The notes beneath the pieces are model-generated. The model did not search any database and was not told the DNA's origin. It saw only the letters and a program-made list of their open reading frames with translations. The position numbers and the translations under genes are program-made. Shown here in pieces: positions 53,025-59,639 of a DNA stretch of 64,000 bases (position 1 is the stretch's first letter; each line of letters begins with the position of its first letter). The stretch covers positions 496,001 through 560,000 of the forward strand of contig NZ_CP009227.1 of the NCBI RefSeq assembly GCF_000775995.1, given 5' to 3'. This stretch comes from Treponema sp. OMZ 838. GTDB lineage: Bacteria; Spirochaetota; Spirochaetia; Treponematales; Treponemataceae.

Positions 53025-53791
53025 TTAGCCCTCCGTTGCCTGCCTAATTTCCTCCAAAACCGCGTGCACCGCCTGAACGGGATCGGGATGTTGGGTAATC
53101 GGGCGGCCGACCACCAAATAATCGGCTCCGTTTTTTACCGCTTCGTAGGCAGTCATCACCCGCGCCTGATCTTCTTTGCGGTTTTGAGCATACGACCCGC
53201 TTTGGGTAAAGGCTGGGCGGACTCCCGGGCATACGGTAATGAAACTCTTGCCGAAACGCTGTTTAATAGCGGCAGCCTCCTGAGCGGAACAGACAATACC
53301 CTGCAAACCGGCATTGCTGACAGCGGCCGCCATCGCTTCGACGGTTGTTTCAACATCGACGGCAGCTCCGTAGAATTGCTGTAAGTCCTGTGCGTTTAAA
53401 TTGGTTAAGACCGTTACGCCGATGCAAATGCTCCGAGAACCTTTTTCTTTGAGCATCTCGGCGACTGCCCGCATGGTTTTTTCGCTGTTGGAGCAATGCA
53501 CATTGAACATGAACACGTTTTGCTCCACCGCAAAAAGGCAGGCCTGTACAACAGTGTTGGTAATATCGTGGAACTTTAAATCCAAAAATACTTTTTTGTT
53601 TTTCCGTGCAAGTAATCGACAATGGCTCCCTTCGTCCGTAAGAAAATTTCGAGCCCTGCCTTATACACTGTAACACTATCGCCGAGCTGCTCCACGAGGG
53701 CGGCTGCTTGGCCGAGTGTGTTATAGTCCAACGCAACAATCAATTTTTCGCGGACAGCGCTGCTGATGGTTCCGCATTGTGTCTTTTCCAT
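53025..53791 (-). pseudogene. pyrF: orotidine 5'-phosphate decarboxylase, frameshifted in an A6 tract
   Basis: The start (53791-53576) encodes LIVALDYNTLGQAAAL and ends early after KTKKYFWI. The rest (53585-53025) continues with DLKFHDITNT, the catalytic motif, through GVTVLTN and GADYLVVGRPI. One extra A in the A6 tract near 53590 restores KTKKVFLDLKFHDITNT, the normal OMP decarboxylase sequence. Without it the enzyme that makes UMP would be lost in an otherwise complete operon, so a sequencing error or slippage is at least as likely as true inactivation. Confidence 0.85.
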
Positions 53792-53859
53792 ATTGTAAAA
53801 CTCCTCCGGGATGAGGGTATCTCAAAGCTGGTTGCTTTCGAGACTTCCCTACTCTCTTC

Positions 53860-54834
53860 TTATTGAACAGTACTGCGAACGGCGCCGCGGCGTTTGAGTT
53901 TGCTGCGGTATGCAGCGCCTCCGTCGGGATGGCTGCGGCCGACCAAATCCGTAACGGCAGTTTGATGCCTTTCACAATACCATTCAAGACCGTCAAGTAT
54001 TTCTACCGCAGCGCAAGGATTATTAAAAAGACCGCAGCCGACCGCAACTGCCGAAGCGCCTGCAAGTATAAATTCGATTGCGTCCTCCGCAGTCCGTATA
54101 CCGCCCATCCCGACAATCGGCAGCGACGTAACCTGCGACACCTGATAGACCATCCTGACCGCGATGGGCTTTACCGCCGGGCCGGACAGTCCGCCGAAAA
54201 TATTGCCGAGCAGAGGCTTTTGCGTATTGATATCGATTGCCATACCGGAAACCGTGTTAATCAGCGACAAGGCATCCGCGCCTTGAGCCTCCGCGATGCG
54301 GGCAAAAACCGTAATGTCGGTAACGTTCGGCGACAGCTTCACGATGAGCGGTTTCCGGCTTGCCGCCCGTACCAGCGAGATCACCCGCTCCGTTTGCGCC
54401 GGATCGGTACCGAAAGCCATCCCTCCGTGCTTTACATTCGGACAGGAGATATTGAGCTCTACGGCCGCGACTTCCGCGATGCCGTTCAGCCGGGCGGCAA
54501 GTTCCGCATATTCTTCTGCGGTTTTACCGTTAATATTAATAATCAACGGAATGTGCAGCTGCGGAAGGATTTCCGGTAATACCCGCCGCACAAACTCATC
54601 ATAACCGACATTTTCCAAACCGACGCAGTTGAGCATACCGGACGGCGTTTCTGCAATCCGCACTCCTGCATTACCATCTCGCGGCTCAAGCGTTAACCCT
54701 TTCAGTACCGCTGCGCCGAGTATATTCGGATCAAAGAAATCCGCATAGTCGGTACCGTAGCCGAAACAGCCGCTCGCCGTCATTAACGGGTTCGCTAAAT
54801 GTAAACCTAAAAAATCCAGTGTAAGTTTGCTCAT
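53860..54834 (-). CDS. pyrD: dihydroorotate dehydrogenase B, catalytic subunit
   Basis: The 324-residue protein is a class 1B FMN enzyme: LANPLMTASGCFGYG, VAAVELNISCPNVKHGGMAFG, LIVKLSPNVTD and VAVGCGLFNNP. It oxidises dihydroorotate to orotate. It works with PyrK, encoded just upstream, which passes electrons to NAD+. The spacer to pyrF is 68 nt. Confidence 0.95.
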   Translation of the reverse strand: MSKLTLDFLGLHLANPLMTASGCFGYGTDYADFFDPNILGAAVLKGLTLEPRDGNAGVRIAETPSGMLNCVGLENVGYDEFVRRVLPEILPQLHIPLIININGKTAEEYAELAARLNGIAEVAAVELNISCPNVKHGGMAFGTDPAQTERVISLVRAASRKPLIVKLSPNVTDITVFARIAEAQGADALSLINTVSGMAIDINTQKPLLGNIFGGLSGPAVKPIAVRMVYQVSQVTSLPIVGMGGIRTAEDAIEFILAGASAVAVGCGLFNNPCAAVEILDGLEWYCERHQTAVTDLVGRSHPDGGAAYRSKLKRRGAVRSTVQ

Positions 54835-54870
54835 ATCATTCTCTCATTTTTACGGCTCATTCTCTCATTG

Positions 54871-55710
54871 TTACGGTAGCCCGTACGGAAATAAAAGCGA
54901 ATCAAAAACAGGGCCGTCGGCGCATACTTTTTTAACCCCCGCATCTGTTTGAACCGAACATCCCATACAGGCGCGCACACCGCAAGCCATTCGACGCTCA
55001 AGGGAAAGCTGACAGGGTAACTGCGCCGACCGGGAAAAAGCACGTATTTTATTCAGCATCGCAGTTGGCCCGCAGGCATAGATCATCGCAATATCCGCAG
55101 AGGAAGCCCCGCTGCTGCGGTGTTTTTCAATATAGGCTGAAAGCGCATCGGGCACAAAGCCGTGGATGCCGAGGCTGCCGTCATCGGTACAAAGGATGAG
55201 TTCAATATCCGCAGGCAGGGCAAAAAAATCGATAAGTTCTTGAATATGCCGGTCGCGTCCTCCTGCAAAAAAAACAATGCGCGCTTCCGGCTGCCTGCTG
55301 CGAATCGCCCGTATCAGTTGAGGCAGCGGTGCAAGCCCTATACCGCCTCCCGCGATAATATGACAGGAGCCGGCGGAAGGAACCGTAAAGCCGTTCCCCA
55401 AGGGGCCTTGAATAGCAAGACTTTCACCGGCACGGTACTGTGTTAATTCTTGTGTGCCGGCGCCTATGGGGCGATATACAAAGCTCAAAGTCCCCTGTTT
55501 CTCATCAAATGAATGCAGACTGATGGGGCGGGGTAAAATATGAGATTTATCGCGCAAACTGATCATGTAAAACTGTCCCGCACGGGGAAGCTCGGAGTCT
55601 TCCACCTTCCGCGGCAATCGGACAGTGAGACAGTAACAATCGGCTCCCGCATATTCATGGGAAACAATTTCGGTTTTTTCAAAATACTTTTTTCCGCACC
55701 GGTGTTCCAT
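54871..55710 (-). CDS. pyrK: dihydroorotate dehydrogenase electron-transfer subunit
   Basis: The 279-residue protein has the ferredoxin-reductase-like layout of PyrK: LPRPISLHSF for FAD, IIAGGIGLAPL for NAD, and the 2Fe-2S binding tail CGVRACMGCSVQTDAGVKKVCADGPVF. It links PyrD to NAD+. Its stop is 36 nt from the pyrD start. Confidence 0.94.
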   Translation of the reverse strand: MEHRCGKKYFEKTEIVSHEYAGADCYCLTVRLPRKVEDSELPRAGQFYMISLRDKSHILPRPISLHSFDEKQGTLSFVYRPIGAGTQELTQYRAGESLAIQGPLGNGFTVPSAGSCHIIAGGGIGLAPLPQLIRAIRSRQPEARIVFFAGGRDRHIQELIDFFALPADIELILCTDDGSLGIHGFVPDALSAYIEKHRSSGASSADIAMIYACGPTAMLNKIRAFSRSAQLPCQLSLERRMACGVRACMGCSVQTDAGVKKVCADGPVFDSLLFPYGLP

Positions 55711-55722
55711 TCCGCTTCTCCG

Positions 55723-56181
55723 CTAATTTAAATTAAGCTTAATGTCGGCGACCGGAATAACCCGTTCACAGTAAAAACACTTGTAGCAGTCTTGTCCATG
55801 CGAATGTACTTTTATAAACCGCGACGGTACCGCTTCATTATTTGAAATACATTTAAAATTTTCGCAGTGCATAAACGCTTCAATTTCATCAGGCAGTTCG
55901 AGTGGTATTTTCTGTACAACCTTACTGTCTTTAATGATATTGACCGTCGCATGGGGCGCCAACAGCGAAATTTTTTCCAGCTCCGATTTTGTCAATGTTT
56001 TATCGGCAATCTTAATCAGGCCTTTTTTATTGTGCGCCTTGCTATGCAAATTAAAACCGACGGTTACCATGTCGGTATACTCTTTTAATTTCAGCATTTT
56101 GACGATCGCAAAGGTACGCTCCGGCGGTATATGGTCAATCACTATTCCGTTTTCCAATGCAGTTATCTGTAATTCCATCAT
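55723..56181 (-). CDS. pyrI: aspartate carbamoyltransferase regulatory subunit
   Basis: The 152-residue protein has an allosteric domain (ENGIVIDHIPPERTFAIVKML) and a zinc domain with CENFKC and CYKCFYC, the four-cysteine site that holds PyrI on PyrB. In enterobacteria the PyrB6PyrI6 holoenzyme is inhibited by CTP and activated by ATP. Two ATG codons stand in tandem (56181 and 56178); AAGGAG fits the second slightly better. Confidence 0.95.
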   Translation of the reverse strand: MMELQITALENGIVIDHIPPERTFAIVKMLKLKEYTDMVTVGFNLHSKAHNKKGLIKIADKTLTKSELEKISLLAPHATVNIIKDSKVVQKIPLELPDEIEAFMHCENFKCISNNEAVPSRFIKVHSHGQDCYKCFYCERVIPVADIKLNLN

Positions 56182-56246
56182 TCAACTCCTTCTTGTCGTT
56201 CCGTTATTCGTGCGGAGGATTTAATACTCCATCGCTTCTTGAGCTG

Positions 56247-57167
56247 TTATTGTTCTAGAGAGAGCATCATCATTGCCTGTCTAATCGGGATGCCGTTCCG
56301 CGCTTGCTCAAAATAACGCGCATATTTTGTAGTGTCCAAATCCACATCGATTTCATTCACACGCGGCAGCGGATGCAGGATAATCATATCGTCTTTGCAC
56401 TTCCCTTCTATGTTGCCTCTATTGATGATATAAATGCCTTTCACCTTTTCGTATTCTTCCGGATCGGGGAAGCGTTCGCGCTGAATGCGGGTCATATAAA
56501 ATACATCGAGTTTATCCAAACAGCCGGTAAAGTTTTCTTCTATATAGTAAGTCACTCCTGCATCATCCAAATCGTCAAGCAGATATTGCGGCATGGCGAG
56601 GTTTGACGGAGAAACAAAGTAGATAACCGGATGAAAATGCTTGAGGGCTTTAACCAACGAATGAACGGTACGGCCGTATTTTAAATCGCCGGTAAAAGCA
56701 ATGTGGAGATTTTCCAAAGTGCCTTTTTCTTTCATAATGGTATACAAATCGAGGAGCGTTTGACTTGGGTGCTGGTTTGAACCGTCGCCGCCGTTTAACA
56801 CCGGCTTATGCGAAACGGAAGCAGCAAGACGCGCCGCTCCGTCCAGCGGATGACGAATCACAATGATATCCGAATAGGATTCCACCATGCGTATGGTGTC
56901 CGAAAAGGATTCTCCTTTTTTAACGGATGAATGTTCCGTATCGAAATAGAGGATATTTGCGCCGAGCCGCATTGCAGCCGACTCAAATGATAGTTTGGTT
57001 CTCGTGCTCGGTTCATAAAACATGGTTGCAACAATCTTGCCGTGCATCAGCGAAAGTTTTTCCTCATCAGACATTTTTTCTATTGCTTCCGCTTTTTTCA
57101 AAATGTGCAGAATTTCTTCTGCGGTGAAATCATTCATTGAAATGATATCCTTCTTCCCGTTTATCAT
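56247..57167 (-). CDS. pyrB: aspartate carbamoyltransferase catalytic subunit
   Basis: The 306-residue protein has the carbamoyl-phosphate motif FYEPSTRTKLSFESA and the aspartate-loop region HPLDGAARLAA, then GGDGSNQHPSQTLLDL. It commits carbamoyl phosphate to pyrimidine synthesis. GGGAGG lies 5 nt before the ATG at 57167. It is the first gene of the pyr operon, placed about 170 nt after an attenuator-like terminator. Confidence 0.96.
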   Translation of the reverse strand: MINGKKDIISMNDFTAEEILHILKKAEAIEKMSDEEKLSLMHGKIVATMFYEPSTRTKLSFESAAMRLGANILYFDTEHSSVKKGESFSDTIRMVESYSDIIVIRHPLDGAARLAASVSHKPVLNGGDGSNQHPSQTLLDLYTIMKEKGTLENLHIAFTGDLKYGRTVHSLVKALKHFHPVIYFVSPSNLAMPQYLLDDLDDAGVTYYIEENFTGCLDKLDVFYMTRIQRERFPDPEEYEKVKGIYIINRGNIEGKCKDDMIILHPLPRVNEIDVDLDTTKYARYFEQARNGIPIRQAMMMLSLEQ

Positions 57168-57180
57168 AGAACCTCCCATA

Positions 57181-57336
57181 AAAAGTCAAGAAGAAAGTAT
57201 CAACTTTCGATTGACTTTTTACGCGCGTTCGCAACGAAGTGAGAACGTGCATAAGATATACAAGTTTGCGCTTGAGCAAACTTGAGTAAATAAAAGCCGT
57301 GCTATTTGTACGGCTTTTATTTTACACTCCTCAAGC
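57181..57336 (-). other. hairpin-rich spacer between the attenuator and pyrB
   Basis: No gene. Successive inverted repeats are AAAAGTCAA/TTGACTTTT (57181-57189 with 57211-57219), an imperfect pair from GCGCGTTCGC (57222) to GAGAACGTGC (57250), CAAGTTTGC/GCAAACTTG near 57260-57285, and AAAAGCCGT/ACGGCTTTT at about 57294-57321, which has T-rich sequence on both strands and could be a second terminator. Confidence 0.5.
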
Positions 57337-57378
57337 AAAAAAAAAGGATACTGTCTTCATTTAGAAAACAGTATCCTT
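57337..57378 (-). terminator. pyr operon attenuator terminator
   Basis: AAGGATACTGT (complement of 57368-57378) pairs perfectly with ACAGTATCCTT (complement of 57344-57354) around a 13-nt loop, followed by nine T residues on the minus strand. It stands between the operon promoter and pyrB, and the leader reading frame stops inside its loop. Confidence 0.9.
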
Positions 57379-57492
57379 ATCGGTTACGGTAATAATGCTT
57401 ACCGGCAGTTGAAAGGGTAAACCCCTGCGGATTATACCCCCGAATGGTACACAAGGATTATACTGGTGTTGCCGTAAGCGCTTTATCATCAT
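57361..57492 (-). CDS. putative pyr operon leader peptide (PyrL-like)
   Basis: A 43-codon frame starts with tandem ATGs (57492 and 57489) preceded by AAGAGG and ends with TAA at 57363-57361, in the loop of the terminator. It contains RRGLPFQLP. I recall the enterobacterial PyrBI leader peptide as 44 residues with GLPFFFP, so size and a short motif agree. In that system UTP-sensitive RNA polymerase pausing lets a ribosome follow closely and prevent the terminator from folding. Translation here would do the same, because the 5' stem arm is coding. It is short enough that chance cannot be excluded. Confidence 0.55.
   Translation of the reverse strand: MMIKRLRQHQYNPCVPFGGIIRRGLPFQLPVSIITVTDKDTVF
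57397..57479 (-). promoter_or_regulatory. long-range stem in the pyr leader RNA
   Basis: On the minus strand GCTTACGGCA (57479-57470) pairs with TGCCGGTAAGC (57407-57397) with one bulged G. It encloses small stems such as GGGTTTACCC near 57424-57415, a candidate pause hairpin. The structure lies just before the terminator. Confidence 0.5.
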
Positions 57493-57518
57493 TGCCTCTT
57501 TTAATTTAAATCGTGGGT

Positions 57519-57547
57519 TTATAACATAAAAAAGAAGGATATGTCAA
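57519..57547 (-). promoter_or_regulatory. strong promoter of the pyr operon
   Basis: On the minus strand TTGACA (57547-57542) and TTATAA (57524-57519) are 17 bp apart. The start of transcription is expected near 57512, giving a leader of about 345 nt. Confidence 0.85.
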
Positions 57548-57649
57548 GTATTGCTAATTTGTGTGATTTTAGTCAGATATGTTTTAAGCTGCTGCGCGCT
57601 GATGTACCCATGCCTTTATTTTTTTTATAACTATGTTAAACTGTCGCCC

Positions 57650-58546
57650 ATGAATAGCTTAAGCACTTTTATAGATTTTTTTAAAAATAACGAAATCATA
57701 TCGGCAAAAATATTTGGTATTATACAATTTGTTTTTATTCTTTCTGTTATCTCTCTCTTTTTTAAAATACTGAATTCTATCGTAAAAAAAATCACGGTAA
57801 AAAAATGTTCATTGCAAATACAGCATATAATTGATAAAGGTATCAGATACGCAGGTTTTGCCGTTATGGTGCTGACGGTTTTTCATCGGTTGGGGATAGA
57901 CATCAGGGCACTCCTTGGTGCTGCGGGAATTGCCGGTGTCGCAATAGGCTTTGCAGCTCAAACTTCAATATCGAATATTATTTCCGGATTATTTGTTATA
58001 ACCGAACGAGCATTTAGAATAAACGACGTCATTGAAGTTGAAGGAGCTATCGGCACGGTGCAATCGATTAATTTATTGTCGGTTATCCTAAAAACATTTG
58101 ACAGTCAATACGTCAGAATTCCAAATGAGACGATAATAAAAGCAAACCTGATAAATTATTCTCAGTTTCCGTATAGACGGGTTAAGACGGAATTGGGTGT
58201 CGCTTACGGTACTGATTTAAGAAAGCTGGAGCAAATACTTTTATCCGTTGCAAAAAATAATGCATTTATTATTGATGATCCTGCGCCATCAATTCTTTGG
58301 ACAAGTTTTTCAACTTCAAGTATTGATTTGACTCTTATGGCATGGACAAAAATCGAAGACTTTGTAAATTTACGTAATTCACTGTTTGTCGAAATAGATG
58401 AAAGGCTTAAGCAAGAAAATATTGAGATACCTTTCCAACAGCTCGACATTCATATAAAAGGGAACCAAACGATAACAGTACCCGAATGTGAGCAATCGAA
58501 TTCCCAAAGGCAGAGCATCGAAGTCGTAAACGCTTCGTGCGAATAA
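57650..58546 (+). CDS. mscS: small-conductance mechanosensitive channel (MscS)
   Basis: The 298-residue protein has three N-terminal helices and the pore-lining TM3 with GAAGIAGVAIGFAAQTSISNIISGLFVITER, then the beta-domain FRINDVIEVEGAIGTVQSINLLSVIL. It opens under membrane tension to relieve osmotic downshock. The frame is open 33 codons upstream but the ATG at 57650 fits the family start. A -10-like TTAAACT ends about 8 nt before this ATG and no Shine-Dalgarno is seen, so translation may be leaderless. It diverges from the pyr operon. Confidence 0.9.
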   Translation: MNSLSTFIDFFKNNEIISAKIFGIIQFVFILSVISLFFKILNSIVKKITVKKCSLQIQHIIDKGIRYAGFAVMVLTVFHRLGIDIRALLGAAGIAGVAIGFAAQTSISNIISGLFVITERAFRINDVIEVEGAIGTVQSINLLSVILKTFDSQYVRIPNETIIKANLINYSQFPYRRVKTELGVAYGTDLRKLEQILLSVAKNNAFIIDDPAPSILWTSFSTSSIDLTLMAWTKIEDFVNLRNSLFVEIDERLKQENIEIPFQQLDIHIKGNQTITVPECEQSNSQRQSIEVVNASCE

Positions 58547-58579
58547 ATTGTTCCGATTACGCAACAATGAGGTACCGAT

Positions 58580-58942
58580 ATGCATAAGATGACGGTAGAA
58601 GATGAAGTGCGCTTAGTTGATTCGATGATCGATCTCTATGCAACGGCGCATCGGTATGATTCTTCAAAGTCTGATATGGAAGTTATTGAGGCAGCGGTAC
58701 CGGACATAGAGTCATTAAAGACATATACACATAAACAAATTGAACAATGCCGATACCGTGGCAAGCATGAAAAACCGTTTTGTAATGTTTGTCCGGTACA
58801 TTGCTACAAGCCGGAGATGCGTCGGCAAATCCGCGCAGTTATGCGTTACAGCGGCCCGCGTATGTTATTCCGACATCCGATTTTGAGCTTACAACATCTG
58901 ATCGGCACTATTCGTAGTAAAAAGGAGACAAAGGATACTTAA
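58580..58942 (+). CDS. YgbA-like protein (nitrous-oxide-stimulated promoter family)
   Basis: The 120-residue protein resembles the YgbA_NO family: YTHKQIEQCRYRGKHEKPFCNVCPVHCYKPEMRRQIRAVMRYSGPRMLFRHPILSL shortened here to its key parts CRYRG, CNVCPVHCY and VMRYSGPRML. The clustered Cys residues may bind a metal or Fe-S cluster. In enterobacteria the gene is induced by nitrosative stress. Its stop abuts the next ATG, so the two genes are coupled. Confidence 0.78.
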   Translation: MHKMTVEDEVRLVDSMIDLYATAHRYDSSKSDMEVIEAAVPDIESLKTYTHKQIEQCRYRGKHEKPFCNVCPVHCYKPEMRRQIRAVMRYSGPRMLFRHPILSLQHLIGTIRSKKETKDT

Positions 58943-59443
58943 ATGAAAACAACTGAACAAGAACATCTCCCTGTAATGGGTATCGGTCCTGTATGTATTG
59001 CAATTATGATTGCGTTCACTGCCGCAGGTATTACCGTGGTAAAATTCGATCTACTGACAAGCGGAAACGTGCGTAGTGCAATCATTGCAATCGTTTTTGT
59101 CATTGCCGGAATATTGTGTATTGGAGGCGGCATCGCATTGTGGTGTGCTGCAGTATTCGGTTCCCGTATCGATATTAAGATAAAATCAAATCAGCTTGCA
59201 ACGGATGGTGTTTACGCCCTCGTGCGTAACCCGATTTATTCCGCTTTTTTATTTATCTGCACCGGCGTGCTGCTATTTTGCCGAAATTGGTATGTATTGA
59301 TTTTACCGCTACTCTTTTGGTTATACCTCACCGTGTTTATGAAGTTGACGGAAGAAAAATGGCTCACAGAACGCTTCGGCGATGAATATGCAGCATATTG
59401 CAAATGGGTTAATCGCTTTATTCCATGGAAAAGACGAAAATAA
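58943..59443 (+). CDS. isoprenylcysteine methyltransferase (ICMT)-like membrane protein
   Basis: The 166-residue protein has four or five membrane helices and the C-terminal ICMT/PEMT signature: LATDGVYALVRNPIYSAF and later EEKWLTERFGDEYAAYCKWVNRFIPW. Bacterial members are S-adenosylmethionine-dependent methyltransferases of unknown substrate. It begins at the base after the stop of the YgbA-like gene. Confidence 0.85.
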   Translation: MKTTEQEHLPVMGIGPVCIAIMIAFTAAGITVVKFDLLTSGNVRSAIIAIVFVIAGILCIGGGIALWCAAVFGSRIDIKIKSNQLATDGVYALVRNPIYSAFLFICTGVLLFCRNWYVLILPLLFWLYLTVFMKLTEEKWLTERFGDEYAAYCKWVNRFIPWKRRK

Positions 59444-59523
59444 TGTTTAATTGATAATGTGTAATTGGTAATCGGTGCTGCATAATTAAAACGGCTTATA
59501 TGAAGCACTTAAAGAAGCGATTG
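59444..59523. repeat. AT-rich AATTGATAATG-type intergenic repeat
   Basis: TTAATTGATAATGTGTAATTGGTAAT appears here in similar form (key words AATTGATAATG and AATTGGTAAT), and again after the ABC gene at 61605 and after vapC at 62303. No gene is present. Confidence 0.5.
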
Positions 59524-59559
59524 TTGTCTACAAGCATCTTTGTTAGATGTTGTTGACAA
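59524..59559. promoter_or_regulatory. 15-nt dyad overlapping the ABC transporter -35
   Basis: TTGTCTACAAGCATCT at the left is a near-perfect complement of AGATGTTGTTGACAA at the right, separated by about 5 nt. The right arm contains the -35 hexamer, so a bound dimer would block the promoter. Confidence 0.6.
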
Positions 59560-59581
59560 TCTGTTTCTGTTTAGATATATT
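59553..59581 (+). promoter_or_regulatory. promoter of the first ABC half-transporter
   Basis: TTGACA (59553-59558) and TATATT (59576-59581) are exactly 17 bp apart, 59 nt upstream of the start codon. Confidence 0.8.
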
Positions 59582-59639
59582 TTTTCATATTAAACAACTG
59601 ACGATGCCGTCGATTATTTGATATGGAGGACTATTCTCT

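Noticed and set aside
54831-55043. Short minus-strand frame across the pyrK-pyrD junction
   Set aside because: It overlaps the pyrK coding sequence in another frame and contains no recognisable domain.
57397-57480. Known riboswitch class in the pyr leader
   Set aside because: The stem-enclosed region does not match the conserved cores I know for purine, THF, ZTP, preQ1 or SAM riboswitches, and the open frame with its stop in the terminator loop explains the region better.
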